Assembly: GCA_003117195.1 (NCBI GenBank)
Contig: BDSI01000232.1
Location: 40,988 to 104,987 of the forward strand
From: Eudorina sp. 2006-703-Eu-15
Lineage: Eukaryota > Chlorophyta > Chlorophyceae > Chlamydomonadales > Volvocaceae
Length of the DNA: 64,000 nucleotides
Reading direction: 5' to 3'
A program made the position numbers and the translations under genes. Below are positions 13,601 to 27,000 of this stretch, in pieces. Numbering within the stretch: the stretch's first letter is position 1; every line of letters begins with the position of its first letter. The notes beneath the pieces were generated by a model. The model made no database searches, was not told the DNA's origin, and was given only the letters and a program-made list of their open reading frames with translations.

Positions 13601-16600
13601 CACCCCGGGGCTGGGTGTGTATGGGCTGTCGCTTTTTAACCCCACAGCGCGTCAGGTTTGAACTCACCCATGAGATCCTGGTACAGTTGATTCTTCACCG
13701 GACTTTTGCTTGGGCAGCAGCGCAGTTTGCATATTTCTACCAATTTCCTGTACTCCCATGTGTCGGGTCCTCCTTCAATGTGTGCCGGGTCTGTCGGCGT
13801 GTTCGGCTTTCGTTCTGAGCGTGGTTTTCTGTTTACCCCACCTCGCCCGGACATCGCCCTCGGCCCAGCCAGAGGTCCCTGCTGAACCCACCGGGGTTGT
13901 ACTCGTGCATGGCCATATCTCGCGGCCGCTCCCACCGACCCATGCGCCACCGCCCCCGCGCCGGTGCCTCCCCTGAATGCGCCCCGAGCAAGACAGCTTC
14001 AGACCGCAGACCGTAAAATGCCTTTGCACGCATCCCTCCTTGCAACCATCCCTCTGCTTGCACCCACCGCACTCGCACACCGCACCCATCCCTCTGCTTG
14101 CACCCCCCGAACTCGCTCCCCGCTGCCCTGTCCTTTCCCCGCCAGGTGGAGCTGTGGGAGGTGAACGCCCTGGCCCGCTCCATGCTCACCTTCGCCTCCG
14201 ACTACGGCGCGGAGGCGCAGGTGCTGGCCACCGCCGCGGCCGAGCAGGCGGTGGACCCCGCCCGGTGGGCCTACCTGGGCCCTACGCGCTGCACCTCCAT
14301 CGTGGCGTGCATCCCCGCCTACGTGGACGCCAGCGGGGCGTCCGTCAGCGCGGGCAGCTCGGCGGGCCGGGGAGGCAGCCTGGGCGCGGCGGGTGAGTGA
14401 GGGGAGGCGGTATTCGCGGCGCGGATGGGGTTTTCAGGGGGTTTGCGGTGGGGCGTGGGTTGGGCCTGTCGTCTCGTCCAATACTCGGTCGTGTATCTGT
14501 GTCTGCTGTTCTGGTTCCGCTGGAGTACTGATGTACTGCTTTCGCCAGCGCTGTCAATGCCGCTAGACCCTGCCAAACGCTTGTTGCCCAGTCATGCCTT
14601 TTTTCCTTCTCCCTGTCGCTGGGCGCATAGCGTTTTTGAGTTCCGCTCCTGCCCTGCCCCGCGCGCCTGCCCTACCCAGGCCACTTGGACGCGGACCAGA
14701 TTGATTTGGAGCAGCTGGAGAAGCAGAGCCAGCAGGTGGGTATGGTCCCGCCTCTGGTGCCGGGCCCGGCCCCAGACTGTGTCACTTTGCTGAACTGAGC
14801 GGCGAAACCGGACAACGGTGTCCACGGAGTGGGGCGTGGGGGAGGCCGTTGGGGAAAGGGGCTGTGTCGTGTCCCCGCAACGCCACATATCCCGCCATAC
14901 CACTCACCACACTTTCCGGCCCTCCGCCCCAATCGCCGCCGCTGCGCCCTTCAGGCGGAGGAGTTCGAGGTGCCCGAGGGCGCAGTCAAGTTCGACCCCT
15001 CGCCCGCCGAGATCGCCGCCGCGCTGGCGGACCCCTCCCTGGACTGCTCCGCCGCCGAGGACGTGGAGCTGCCCGACTCGCTCATCTCCGCGGAGCAGCT
15101 GGAGAAGCTGGTTCTGGAGCGCAAGCCGCAGTACGTGCCGGTGGCGCCGGGATCAGGTGAGGTGCGGGTTGGGGCGGGGGGGCGGGACGGGAGGAGGTAG
15201 GATGGACGCGGGTGTGTGTGTGTGTGTGTAAGTACGACTCAAATGTGTTCCTCATGTCCGGCCATTGTGTGTTTGGCGCAATCAGCGGTAGGTAACCCCG
15301 TGGCCGTCAATCCACTTGCCCTGACACCCGACGTGGTTCATTCCGCCGCCCGCCTCTCGCCACCTCCGGCTGGCGTCTCCCGGCGATGCCTCAAAACCGT
15401 CCTCCTCGGCCTGTGATGGCGATTAAGACCGTCCGCGTCGCCCTTACCGCTTCTGTCAACCCCTCCCTCCCCTAATGTCCTGTATTCCCCCTTTCTGTCA
15501 CCGAAGACATCGAAATCGTGGAAAATCACATTCTGTATTCCCCCAAACTCCCGCAGGCGAGCCCTTCCCGCCGCCCGACCCGCACAGTGGCGTCGTCCAG
15601 CGCCGCCTCTCCAACGGTATCACCCTCAACTACCGCTACACGGACAACGAGCCGCGCAGCGGGCTGCTGCGGCTGATCGCCAACGGGGGCCGCATCTCGG
15701 AGCGGCCGGGGGTGGGCCAGTTCGGCCGGGTGGTGGTGGGCTCGCGGACGCTCAGTGAGAGCGGCGCCGTGGGGCCGTGGGGCAGGGAGCAGGTGCGTGG
15801 CGCCGTGCCGGGTGCTTGCGTGTGTGCGTGGAGGGTGGTTCGGGGGTGGAAATCGAAGATGAAACAAACTTGCGCTGACCGTGTTGCGATACGGGCTGGG
15901 GGGAGGGGGCGCTGATGGGTCTGTTGATGGGTGGTCAACATGGGTGGAAAAGATGGTGTAGGAAAAACGGAATCCGACAACAGTCAGTTCGCATGGAGTT
16001 TCTTTGCCAGTCTGGGTTGAAGAACGGAGGGATGTGTGGCGTCAGCGGTGTCGAGACAGAGCCGGCCGGGTTCGTGACGGATGGAGGTGGTGGGGTAGTG
16101 TTTAGATAAGTTCCCCCCGCATAGTGTCTGTGTGAGCTACCAGCTGGGCAGGGAGCGAGGTGGCCCATAGGGACATTCATTCCTATCCTCGGTCCCGTTG
16201 ACCGTTGACCTCGGTACCGGGGGCCAGACCGCGAGATCAGCAGTGCGCAAGGGCAGGTGGATTGCGGTCCCGGACAGCCCGCGCCTGGTGGCGGTGCGAT
16301 GCAGAACACTGCTCTCAGGTTCAACCTGCCCGTGCCGCCCCAGCGGTGGTTCGGACCCCTGCCGCACCTCACCGCAACCCCCACCGCAACCCCCACCGCC
16401 ATGTCTACCAATTTCCCATACCCCACCGCAACCGCCGCCGCAGGTCGAGGTGTTCTGCGTGGCCAACCTGGTCAACTGCGCGCTGGAGGCGGATGAGGAG
16501 AACATCGTGATGGACTTCCACTTCTCATCGGTGGAGGGCGGCATGGAGGTGAGTGAGCCCGGGGCTGGGGGCCGCGGTGCCCTGAGGCACCCGCTAAGCT

Positions 16601-19600
16601 CTGCCCGACCCGTGCGCCCCGCGGCCTCCCCCGTCCGTCCGTCCGTCCGTCCCTTCCGCCGGCAGCTGGCGCCTGCGTACCTAGTTGTTGTGGGGTGTGT
16701 CTGTCCCCGACTCCCCGTCCCCGTTTAGCAGCAACGTGGTGCCTTGATCGCGCGGAAAGGCGCCCGTCTGTTTGGGCCAAGTGCGGCGTCACGCCCCCGG
16801 GGCGTGCTTTGCGCTGGTGAATGCGTGCAGGGGAGGTGCAGACCTTCTATGCCCTCCTCGCCTCATCTCGCCTTCCGGCCCCCCATCACCCTGCCGGTCA
16901 GCGCCGCAACACCCCGCCCCCAAGCCGCGTTCCCCCGCCCGTCCCCTCTTGTGGCAACATGTAACCAACACCCCCACAACGTCCCGAAGAGATTGTCACC
17001 ATACGTACGCAAATCACCACGCACACACGACCTCCCCTTCCGCCCCCGCCTCCCGCCTTCCCGTCCGCAGGCCATGTTCCAGATGATCCACATGTTCCTG
17101 GAGTCGCCCCGCTGGGAGGACAGCGCCATGGAGAGGGCCAAGCTGGCCTTCCTGGCCTCCGTCAAGTGAGTTACCGGGAAAGTACCGCTCTTGCAGGAGG
17201 AATGGTTGTGTGACGAGGCTCGGGGACAGGGTTACGAGGCGCAGCCTCGAAGGAGATGGAGACGAGGGACATGGCGTTATACCCTCCATCCATCCATTCA
17301 TCGGTCGTGCGGGCCAACGTCACCTCGCCCCACCTTCCCAAGAGCAGTTTTCCGTGTTAACCCCACCTTCCCCACCCTCTCTACCCCAGGTCTGTGGGCA
17401 AGTCCCTGGAGCGGGCCACCAGCGACCGGCTGATGGACGCCATGCTGGGCCGCACGGAGCGCTGCTTCCGGGACCCCACCGCGGAGGAGCTGGACGCGCT
17501 GACCATGGAGGGCATGAAGCAGGCGGTTTCGGAGCTGCTGGTCACAGGTGGGGCTGGGCGTTTGGGGGTTTCCCGGGTTCTTTGGACGTGTTTCGTTGCG
17601 TTCGTTGGCACCGTTGGGCTCTGATCGTGTCACGCAGCGATGTCCTGTGTCGCCTCCCACGGACGCTACTACGGCCATGTACGGTGATGCGCGGCAAGAA
17701 ATGTGCCTACTTGTACCTAATGTGCTTACCTCAGGCAACTTTGAGGTCAGTGTGGTGGGCGACTTCGACGCGGCGGAGCTGGAGTCCCTGGCGCTGAGCT
17801 ACGTGGGCACGGTGGCGCCGCGGCCCGCCCCCCAGCCGCTGTTCGTACACCCCATCACCTTCCGCAACCCGCAGCTGCCGGAGCGCCACCAGACGTGGCA
17901 CCTCAAGGTGGGCTGGGGCCTGGGCTTTTGGCTGGGGGTGTGGGCTCGAGGCTGGGGGCTGAGGGCTGGGGGCTGGAGGCTGGAGACTGGGGACTGGTGC
18001 GCCGATGGGCACGCGACCGACCCCTCGGTCAGTGCAGTGCTCTCGTCGCAAGTCTCAACACTCGGGGCCGCAGTCCGAATGTGTCCCTGGTGTACGGCAG
18101 TGCGCACTGCGCACATGGGCGAACTGACACAGTGGTAGGCGATCGCATGCGCGCATGCGCGTGTAATCTGGACACGTCTGTAACTGTATGTCGTACGGCT
18201 CGGCGTGATGTCGTACGCTTTCAGGACTCGGACGAGCGTGCCGTGGCGTACATCGGCGGCCCGGCGCCGGCCCGCTGGGGCCCCCTCGGCTACTTTGGGG
18301 AGCTGCAGCCGCTGAGCGGGCCCGTGAAGCCGCCCATGCAGACCAAGGTGGGGCTGGAGGAGCGTGGCCCGTGTGCTGGGATGTGTGGGTGAGGGGGAGG
18401 GGGAGGGAGTCGAATGGCCGTGACGATAAGTGAGGGTGAGGTGCCCCCGTGCGCTGGGATGGGGCGTTTGGGGCATGAGGATACCGTTATGGGAATACTG
18501 ACGGGCGCGTGGGCGGCGGGGAGGTCTTCGAGCCACGCACCCCTCATGCGGTCAGAAGTCATTCTTCACCCAGTTGCTCAGGGCCCCACCCAGCCAGGCA
18601 GCCACCCATTTACCAGCTCCTATACCCACGTCCGCACACCGGACCGCCCGGGCGCGTCCGCGTCCTCCTGCTCTCAGGCGATGATGGACCCGGCCGCACG
18701 GGCCGACGCGGAGGCCAGCCGCCGCAGCCACCCGCTGTTCGCGAGCGTGATGCTGATGCTGCTCACGGAGATCATCAACTCACGCCTCTTCACGACGGTG
18801 GGTATGGACCGGGGCCGGGTGGGTTGAGGAGGGGCGTGCGGGAGGACGCCGGAGAGAGAGGTCACGCAGGGAGGACGTCGGAGACGAGGAAAGGCTTGGT
18901 GAGCTGGACGCAGGGGAAGGCAGGTTGGGCAAGGCAGCAGAGGTGGGAATAGGTAGGGCATGGGAGACGGGCAATGATGGCGGGCTCGGAGGTCTGGCCG
19001 GGGTCGGCCACTCGGGGCGCATACAGAGTGGGCGACCAGCCGGAGGTGACTGAGGAGCCCAGGGCAGATTGGTTGACGAGCTAACCGCCTGGTGCTGTCG
19101 CAGGTCCGCGACTCGCTGGGCCTTACGTACGACGTGTCGTTCGAGGTGACTCTGTTTGACCGCATCCGTTCCGGCTGGTTCATGGTGCACGTGACCAGCC
19201 ACCCGGACAAGGTACGGCACGGGGGAGATGGGTGCGTTTCATGGGGGATAGGGGAGGCCGGCAGGCACATAGGCCTCCGGGGCGGGCAGGGACCCACGTG
19301 GCGGGTGGGTTTTCAGCGCTCCCCTCAGCAGCCACGACGTGATCCGTGCGAAGGCGGCCCGGGCCCGGGCCCTGGACTTGCAACCAGCCAGATCCTTCTG
19401 ATAGGTCCACGGCTGGGGGGCACCGGCTGGGGGCCACCGGCGCCTGGCTTTCCGCCCGCCCGCCTGCCCGCCCGCCTGCCTGCCTGGCTGCATTCGTACT
19501 CCCATTCATGACTGCACACCCGCACCTGCACATCCACATGAACGATGCCCCCGACGCAGTCGGACCGGTCCTTCATTGCACCCGATCTCCGCCGCCCTCT

Positions 19601-20850
19601 GGGCACAGGGCTGCCCGGGCCCCCGGGTCCTCCCGCCGCGGGTGCGGCACCCCGTACTCACGGCCCTCAAAACAGCGATTAACCCCCGGCACTTTGTTCC
19701 AACCTGGCGACGCAGATCTACGAGGCCCTGAACGCCAGTGTGGCGGTGCTGCGGGACATCCGGTGGGCGCCCGTGAACCGCCGGGAGCTGGCCCGCGCCA
19801 AGACCACGTTGCTCACCCGCCACGAGAGCGACCTGAAGGACAACGCCTACTGGCTGGGCCTGCTGACGCACCTGCAGGTCAGTGAGGGTCGGCGGGCGGG
19901 GGGCCCACGGACAGGGACTGGAGGACTGGGGAGGGGCTGACTGGTCCCCAGGCAAACGTGGGGCAGGAACTTCTGGGAGGTCCCACCAACTCGCCACCTG
20001 TCGCGCAGTATCCCGCAACGCCCCCTCCCCTGGGTGTGTCTGGGCTGTTTTTAATTTTTAGCCCCCTCCCCTACCGTACGATTCAGCTGAGGGGGCCCCG
20101 TTTCGAATGGCCCAACCAGCTCCCTGTACCCCACCTGTACCCAAACCCCCGGACCCCGGACCCCTCGCCCCGTGTTGCTGCAGAACCCGCATGTGCCACA
20201 CAAGACAATCGAGTGCCTGCGCGACCTGCAGCGGCTGTACGACGCCGCCACGGTGGACGACATCAAGTACGTATACGAGCACTTCAACTTTGACGACGAC
20301 CACATCTTCACCTGCGTGGGGACAAGCGGTGAGTGACCGGCCGCGGCTGCGGCTCACTGCGGCTTCACTTCGGTTGACTGCGGCTTTACGGCGGCTTTCT
20401 TGTTGCCTGTATCGCCTGTTCCATTGGACTTCGCTTCTCACGTTTGTCGCTAATTACGGTTCCGAGTGTCATCTACATTCGTCGCCTGTATCGCCTGTGC
20501 CGCTGGCTCGATTTCCTTTGCTCGCTAAGCACACACGTTCCTGCGGCCGCCCCTGCGTCGGGCTCGCAGGCAAGGAGGCCCCGCCCGCGCCGGAGCACCC
20601 TCTGGGCGTTGCTGTGATGACCGAGGAGGACGAGGCGGAGGCGGAGGAGGCCGCCGCGGCCGCCAACGGCGGCGCCGGCGCTGCGCTTCCCAACCCCATG
20701 GCGCTGTTCACCGCCTGGATGGCGGCAGCGCAGGCACAGAACATCCGGAGCGCGGTCAGCGGAGTGCAGCAGCAGGGCCAGGCGCAGGGCCAGGCGCAGG
20801 GGCAGGGGCAGGGGAAGCAGGCGCCGCCTGGGCAAGCGGGCAGCGCGTAA
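7686..20850 (+). CDS. SPP: Chloroplast stromal processing peptidase (M16 family)
   Basis: Zinc metallopeptidase of the stroma that cleaves transit peptides from imported precursors. Exons: 7686-7919, 8318-8418, 8981-9074, 9567-9734, 10344-10513, 10997-11382, 11924-12092, 12516-12691, 13158-13216, 13459-13575, 14146-14392, 14680-14735, 14955-15156, 15557-15792, 16444-16548, 17071-17165, 17390-17547, 17735-17907, 18225-18347, 18678-18797, 19104-19211, 19716-19877, 20184-20328, 20570-20850. All phases agree and give 1294 aa, close to the plant enzyme. The zinc site is H147-L-V-E150-H151, with the distal ligand E228 exactly 76 residues on. The flanking FLGSKRREDLLGTGARANA block is the SPP signature. 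The second M16 half (FVVGVRTLSE-type block onward; VRDSLGLTYDVSFE near the end) has no HxxEH, as in plants. Exon 1 is Arg/Ala/Ser-rich with no acidic residues, fitting a transit peptide; its ATG is the first after TAA 7674. Algal oddities: an Asn-Gly/Ala linker in exon 6 and a Gln/Gly tail in exon 24. Exons 1-2 are least certain. Confidence 0.93.
9567..9734 (+). other. SPP exon 4: zinc-binding HxxEH motif
   Basis: This exon encodes residues 144-199 and begins GVAHLVEHVTFLGSK. H147 and H151 bind zinc and E150 is the general base of inverted-motif (M16) peptidases. The following RREDLLGTGARANAYTDFHH block is what separates SPP from MPP-beta and PreP. Confidence 0.9.
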
Positions 20851-23800
20851 GCGGGGCAGCAGGCAGAAGTGAGGAGTGGGAATGGCCAGCTGCCTGCGGC
20901 CCGCGGTAGGGCGGCGGGGAGCTGCACGGGGGGGATGGGAGGCTGGGCAGAAGCGACCTCGGGGGAGGATATAGTAGGTCGGGGGGCGGGGGGAAAGGGT
21001 GCAGGCGGAGAAGGTGTGGGGGCAGAGCGGCTGGCTTCTGACGAAACAGAAAGGGACTGAAATGGGATTCCGGGTAAGGAGCTGGTTCACGGGTTCAAGG
21101 CGAGGCCAGGCAGCAAACGCTCGATGATATTACGGATGCCTGGGGCAGGAGCAGGAGCAGGGGCTTTGACTGGGACACCGGAGGGAAGTGGTGTGAGGTA
21201 GAGCAAGTGGAGTGGAGTGGGCGCGCGCGGCCGGGTCTCCAGGGCGGGAGTCGCCCCAGCAGGTGTGTGTGAGGGCCGGGGAAGCTTCAGGCCCCGAGCC
21301 GTGCAACGGGCGCCCGAGTCGTGTGACTTGATGCGCCGGGCCTGAGACGGGTTGGGGGCTTGAGGCGTGCGGTGGAGCGTCTGGTTTCAGAGGTGGGCAC
21401 GTGGGGGCGTAGGCAGGTAGAGGGATAGGGGGTTTTAATATAATGGGGATGGGTCGGAGGGGTGTCAAGCGCGTGAGTCGGAGACATGAGAGATGCGAGA
21501 TGAGGAGGAGTGAAGGGGGCGACTCTGTGAGACGCGCGTCGTCACAGGACGAGGAGGTGCGGACGGGGCAGGCTGTTAGGTCGGTGTGGGCGGCAACAGA
21601 GGGTTGGGGGCGCCGGACCGCTCCGGGACCACGCAGCTGCAGTACTTGCCGTGCATGCCGCCTTGCGGACCTGTGTTGTTGGATGTCCCGCACTCTCTGC
21701 CGGCAGCTGTGATTTCGGGGGGGGGCGGGGCGCCTGGTGACGGGCTTAGAATGGAAGCGGCTCGCGAGGCTGGCACTGCGCGTTTGCCGGCTTGTACATC
21801 GCACTGCGGGTGGTACAGACTGTCGGCGGCTGTACGGCTGCTGGATGCCGCGTCGGTGTTTTGTTTGTGTCTCTGGTGCTTTGGGGTCACACCGTACGCG
21901 TCCAGATAGGATATAGGTGTACGACTGGTGGCGGCGCCCCCGAATACCTTGTCTTTTGCTTTGCTGGACTCGCGTGCTGTAGAACTGTCAATATCGTAAT
22001 ACCGTGTTGTTGGTCCGCGGCCCGCATCGATGTTTTCGGCCGCAAAATGGTTTGGCGTCAGGTGATGATGGGTTGAGAACGGTTCGGACGAGGAAGGGTT
22101 TCAGGATTCGCACTGGGTGCCATGGCTTGCCCCGCCCGTCGTGTGTGCGGTCGCAAGAGCAGGCGGCAGGTTCAGGACCGACCGCTGCTGCAGCCGCCGC
22201 GGGCCCGCCGCGGCGACGACTGGCGGTGCGTGACAGGCAGGTCCTCCAGCTAGCCCGGACGCGCTTTCACGGTGTGGGTCTTATGTGGGAGACAGATGGC
22301 CAACGATTGTGTGTAGGGTTTGAGCAGGCGGTGGGAATCTGTGCTGCTCCCGTGGCGTGCGTTGAGTGTGCTGGTTGACCCCAGGGCAGCGCCCCCTGGG
22401 TGTATCGCATCGGCCTTGCTGGCCCCGCACGTTGCGGACGGCCTCGCTGGCCCGGCACACCCCGCGGGCAGGCTTGTTGACGGAGTCCAGGGTCGGGACA
22501 AAGGCCGTGAACACAAGGCCACACCCCGCGCATCGGAAGAACCCCGCGCAAGTATGGAAGACGGGAATTGTGGCATTTTGGGGGGCAAGTGCTGCCGCCT
22601 GCCTGCATGGCCGTCTGCGTGGGACGGTGCCTGCCCGGGGACGAAGAATTAAGGTCGGCCACGCAGACCGCACTGCTCTGCGCGCCCTGTGCCGCGCCGC
22701 GTGCGACCCGGAGGAGCGGCGCCATCTGGCTGCCTGCTGTAGGTAGGCCATTGCCTGCGGGCTGTGACGTGCGGTACAGCGGCGGCTGGATGGCTGGTTC
22801 ACGGCGGATACAGTCCCGGAAAGGTGCAGCCGTGAAGATTCGAACGCAGCCCCTGCGCCCCTGCTCTTGCTGGTACGGGGTGCGGCAGCCTAGGATCTCC
22901 TGATGCCAGAGCGCTCGGAGCAGGTCGTGACGTGTCACATGTGACGCAGTGGGGGCCTTCGGCCCGGCCATGGTTTCCGAGGAGTTGGCTGCACGTGGCT
23001 GGGCGCTGGGCGTGTCCGCGCAGGGGGCATGAGCCGGAATGATGCAATGAAGGGGGCCCTCCTGCATCTCGAAGACCTGCAGCGGGGCGTTCGGTGAGTC
23101 GCGATGCCTCCTGCGGCGATGCAGGTGCGGACCCTGCGGGAAGACTCGACCAAGCGGCAAGCGCAGAGCGGTCCAGCTGCACCGGCACTGGTTTCGGAGG
23201 CGCTCACTTGCCCGACTGCACAACCTCATTCAAAGTCTCCGCCCGACTCTCATCACAGGGAGGAACATCGGGTCAGCTCGCAGAGTCAGTTGGACAGAGC
23301 ATATATTGTTACACGCCGCCTCAGCGGGAGCGGTATGGGAGGTGTTTGCTGCCCGGGCACTTGGCCCGGACCCCATCCGGTGCGGAGAGTGCGCCTTCGT
23401 TCGCTCTACGCCCTCTTGGGGCCCCGCCCGGTGCCCTCCATCGCCCAACTCGCGCCCATCCGGGAAAGGATCATCATTTTTTCGCCACCGCCAACATCGA
23501 TGCTGCGATGGTCGTGATGCAAGGACGCTTTCGCGCCGTGTGCTGCCGCCACGGGAGTCCTCAAGCCTGCAAATGGCAGCCGACTGATGCAGCCCGTCTC
23601 GGTGCCGGCGTCTCGCCGGTTGCCAGTCAAACCCCATAATAAGTTGCCTTCATGCGGGCAACGAGTCTGTCCCGTCTCCCCTTTCAAACGACTAGCGTCT
23701 AGAATCTACATCATGCCGGCGACTGCACCAAACCCTCTGCTTACGCCCGCCATCGCTGCACCAGCCCGTCCGCCCGGCCCCCCTCCCACGCACCCCACTC

Positions 23801-24066
23801 AAGGAGGCCCGCTCGTTGCATGTTTGCATGCCGTAGGGCCCTACCAGCCCCTCTTTTGTCAATCAAGACAGCCCTACCTGCCCCTCACTTCATGGCTGCC
23901 TGCCTGCTTGCTTGCCTGCCTGACTGCCTGCTGCATCGCCTCGTTTTTCGCCTCGACTCAAGTTCGCGTGCCCTCCTCCCCTTGCCCGCCCGCGATAGCC
24001 CCACCCTTATGTCGATCAAGACAGCGACACCGCAGCCCCACCATGCCGGGTCCCCTCAGCCCTCCC
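20851..24066. other. Convergent intergenic region, no convincing gene
   Basis: This 3.2 kb lies between the SPP stop codon and the stop codon of the convergent minus-strand gene, so it should contain both 3' UTRs. Open frames are long because the DNA is GC-rich, but none shows a conserved domain or a run of exons in consistent phase. I found no sense-strand TGTAA close to the SPP stop. On the minus strand the nearest TGTAA for the convergent gene is at 23309-23313, about 750 nt past its stop; I do not rely on it. Confidence 0.5.
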
Positions 24067-27000
24067 TCAGAAGATGCGGCCGCCCGTGTGTCGCAGCGCG
24101 AGCCCGTCCAGGTTGCCGCTGGTGGTGTCGTTCAGGAAGACGGTGGGGAGCAGGTCGGGGCCTGCAGGCGGGGAAGGGGTGGGCGCGGTCGGTCGGCCGC
24201 CGGGGGGATGAGAGCGAGTGGGCGCGGGGCAGGGTAGCCTCAGAGGTGCGGATGGGAGACCTTCCTCGGGGCCTCTGTGGGGTCGTGCTATGGGGAGGCG
24301 GGGAAGTGGTGATACGGCCAGCCGGGACAATGGCCGTACCACCACTTTCGGTTTGCGGCTTTGTTGTCTTGATGGACATCAGAAGGTGATGGGCTCCCGT
24401 CGGGCCCCACTCCGCCCGTGCGTGCCTCTGTGTCTGTGGCCAATGAGTACGGGCCCTGACTTGGACAGCTGGCCTTTGGAGCAGCTCTTCCCCTGCGACC
24501 CTACAATCTGTACAATCCGTACATACGGCAACTCGCACCCTTGATCGAGGTGGGGGTGCGGCCCTGCTGCAGGCACTTGTCCAGGAAGGGGAGGTCCCGG
24601 ATGTAGCGGCTGCCGGAGGGCACCTGCTCCGCCGCCAGCGCGCCCAGGTACTCCTCCTCCTCGGGACTCAGACCGCCCAGGACCTGCACCAGCACATGGC
24701 GAGGGCAGGGGCGGGGACACCGCGCAGGGTGCCGACCCGTGGGTCACAGACTCAAAGGGGGGACGCGTGTCTTCCCAAAACACATCTTCCTGAGATGAGG
24801 GCGGCGCCAAACAGGCAGGGACGGCAGGGACAGGGAGACACACTGAGGGGGGCCCCCAGTGCAGCTCGGCCCGCTGCAGAAGCACACCTCTCACCCGCCC
24901 TATGAGCTTTGACGGCATGCGGTCATTAAACGAGGGTCGGAAAAGGAATGCATGGCCCTGACATGTGAGAGGAAGCTCTACACATGACGCATTGATCACA
25001 CACACAGTGGAATGGAGTTGAGTGGTTATCCTCGTAATTGGTTGTGGCCCGATGCGGCCCACCTCGCGACACGCCTCCACGAAGGTGGGGACGTCCACCC
25101 GGCCCCACACGCCCGCCACCACGTCCTTGTTGCCGTCGTGTCGGGCGCCCACCAGTTCGGTTGCCCGCCGCAGAATCTGGTGGAGGAGGGCACGGTCACA
25201 TTGAGCCGCGCCACCGAAGGCGCTGTAATCTCGCCCCCTGCTAGCGGCCCCTGCTGGTCGTTTGACCCTCGGTCCATCACCACCCACCACGACGACCACC
25301 TACCACCCCTGTCCTCCCGCCACGCTCCTGTCCCCCCTCCTCCTCATGTCAACAAAGACAGTGAAACCGCGAAAAGTAAGTCAAGAGTACTTGTCCGGCC
25401 CCCTTCCCTACATAAACAACGCAGCACCTGCGGACTGGCCGGGTTGTAGCGGCTGAGGAGGCCGCGGGGAATCTTCCAGTTGACCCCTACCCAGGGAAGG
25501 GAGGGGAGGGGAGGGGTGGCGCCGAGTTCAGATTCGAGGACTGGGTGCGTCCAGCTCCAGGGGGCGCCAGTGGGTGAGACAGGGCGGAAGCGGCCACCAC
25601 GCGGCATGGACGCCCCGCCGTGGACCAACACACACCCAGTCTACAGAGCCTCCACAAGGGGTGCCCTCCTATTCCTCCTACCAGCCCTCCTCTGCGCCCC
25701 CTGTCCAGCCCTCCTCTGCCCTTGAGCCCGCCAGTACAACGACGTCAGTTAGGGTCACATGGGCGCGCGCGCCACCCGTCGCTGCACCCACCCGTCGTTT
25801 TGAACAGGTCCAGGCTCTTGGCCCCGTTGCGAGTCTGCGTGCTGAACAGCGACTGGCACAGCGTCGGCTGCGGCGGGTCCAGGTCCGCCGGGTACACCCG
25901 GCCCTGCGGGGAACGGGATGAGGGGCAGCAGGGGCCCGCGCGTGAGGCGGGCCGGTACAGCGACGTGCCGGGACCTGGCCTGGGCGGATCGCGCCGCGGG
26001 TCCTGGTGACCGGTTATGGCCGCCGGGCGTACGTGCACACAAGCGCCGCTGTTCACTGGGCCTCTAGAAAGTAGGAGCTGCTGGTCGAGTGTTTGAATCG
26101 CAGTTTCGCCGCCGCGCCCAGTTGTGAAGGGACTGTTCTGTCGGGCGGTGTCCAGTGCTCCCGTCAGCGGGTGGCCCCGCGGCCCACGGGTCTTTGCAGG
26201 GGCCCCACCTGTACCAGCGCCGCGTGGAGGAAGGTCAGGTCGGCGAAGAAGACGTTGCTGCCGCGCGCCTGAGGCACACCGTAAGCCACAAGGGTGAAAA
26301 AAGGGTGATGTGAGGTAGGTAGGGGATGATGAGAAGTGCCATGGGAGGGCGTGGTCGTGGGCGACACCACCACCATGATGCGCGCGATGGGCCCCGGATG
26401 GCACGCCCCTTCCGTCCAAGTGACAGACAGGTTGGCCAAGGCTCTCCAGGGATCTCCGTACGCTTGAATCCAGATCCAGAACTCCCTGGAGCACAGCAAC
26501 GAAGTCAGGCTGCGTGCCAATGCCAGAGCTTCCGTTGTCGAGGTACCCATCCAGTCCGTATGAAATCCTGTGCCGTACCAGTGCCGTACCTCCTGGATAA
26601 CCGCCAGCGACACCCGCCTCACGTAGTCCCACTCCTCGCTGGTCAGCCCCGACAGGGTCTCATCCACCGCCTGCGAGGGGGGATGGTGCGGCGAATGGGC
26701 GCCTTGCGGTTGGTGTATGCGAGCTCGTGTACGGTGTGGGAGAAGGGGCCCGATGCGCGTGAATGCTGTGTGTGTATGTGTGTATGTGTATATGTGCGTT
26801 TAGAAATGCAACCCGTACATGTGTGTATGTGTTCGACAAAGCCGACTCTCTCCGGGCCCCCCCACGTCCGCACCTAAAAGCTCCAACGTTTCGGAACGTC
26901 ATCACGCAAGGACAGCTCAGGCAACCGAACCTCGCCCAGCCTGACTTGTGACAGGCGGGATCGGGCGGGGTTGGACGCTGGAACCAGCCCTGCCTGTATG

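Noticed and set aside
22267..23229. 320-codon minus-strand open frame and a C-rich FFRCAGCGLVF segment in an alternative frame
   Set aside because: Long frames are expected by chance in this GC-rich DNA; there is only one CxxC pair, no second zinc knuckle, and no phase-consistent exon neighbours.
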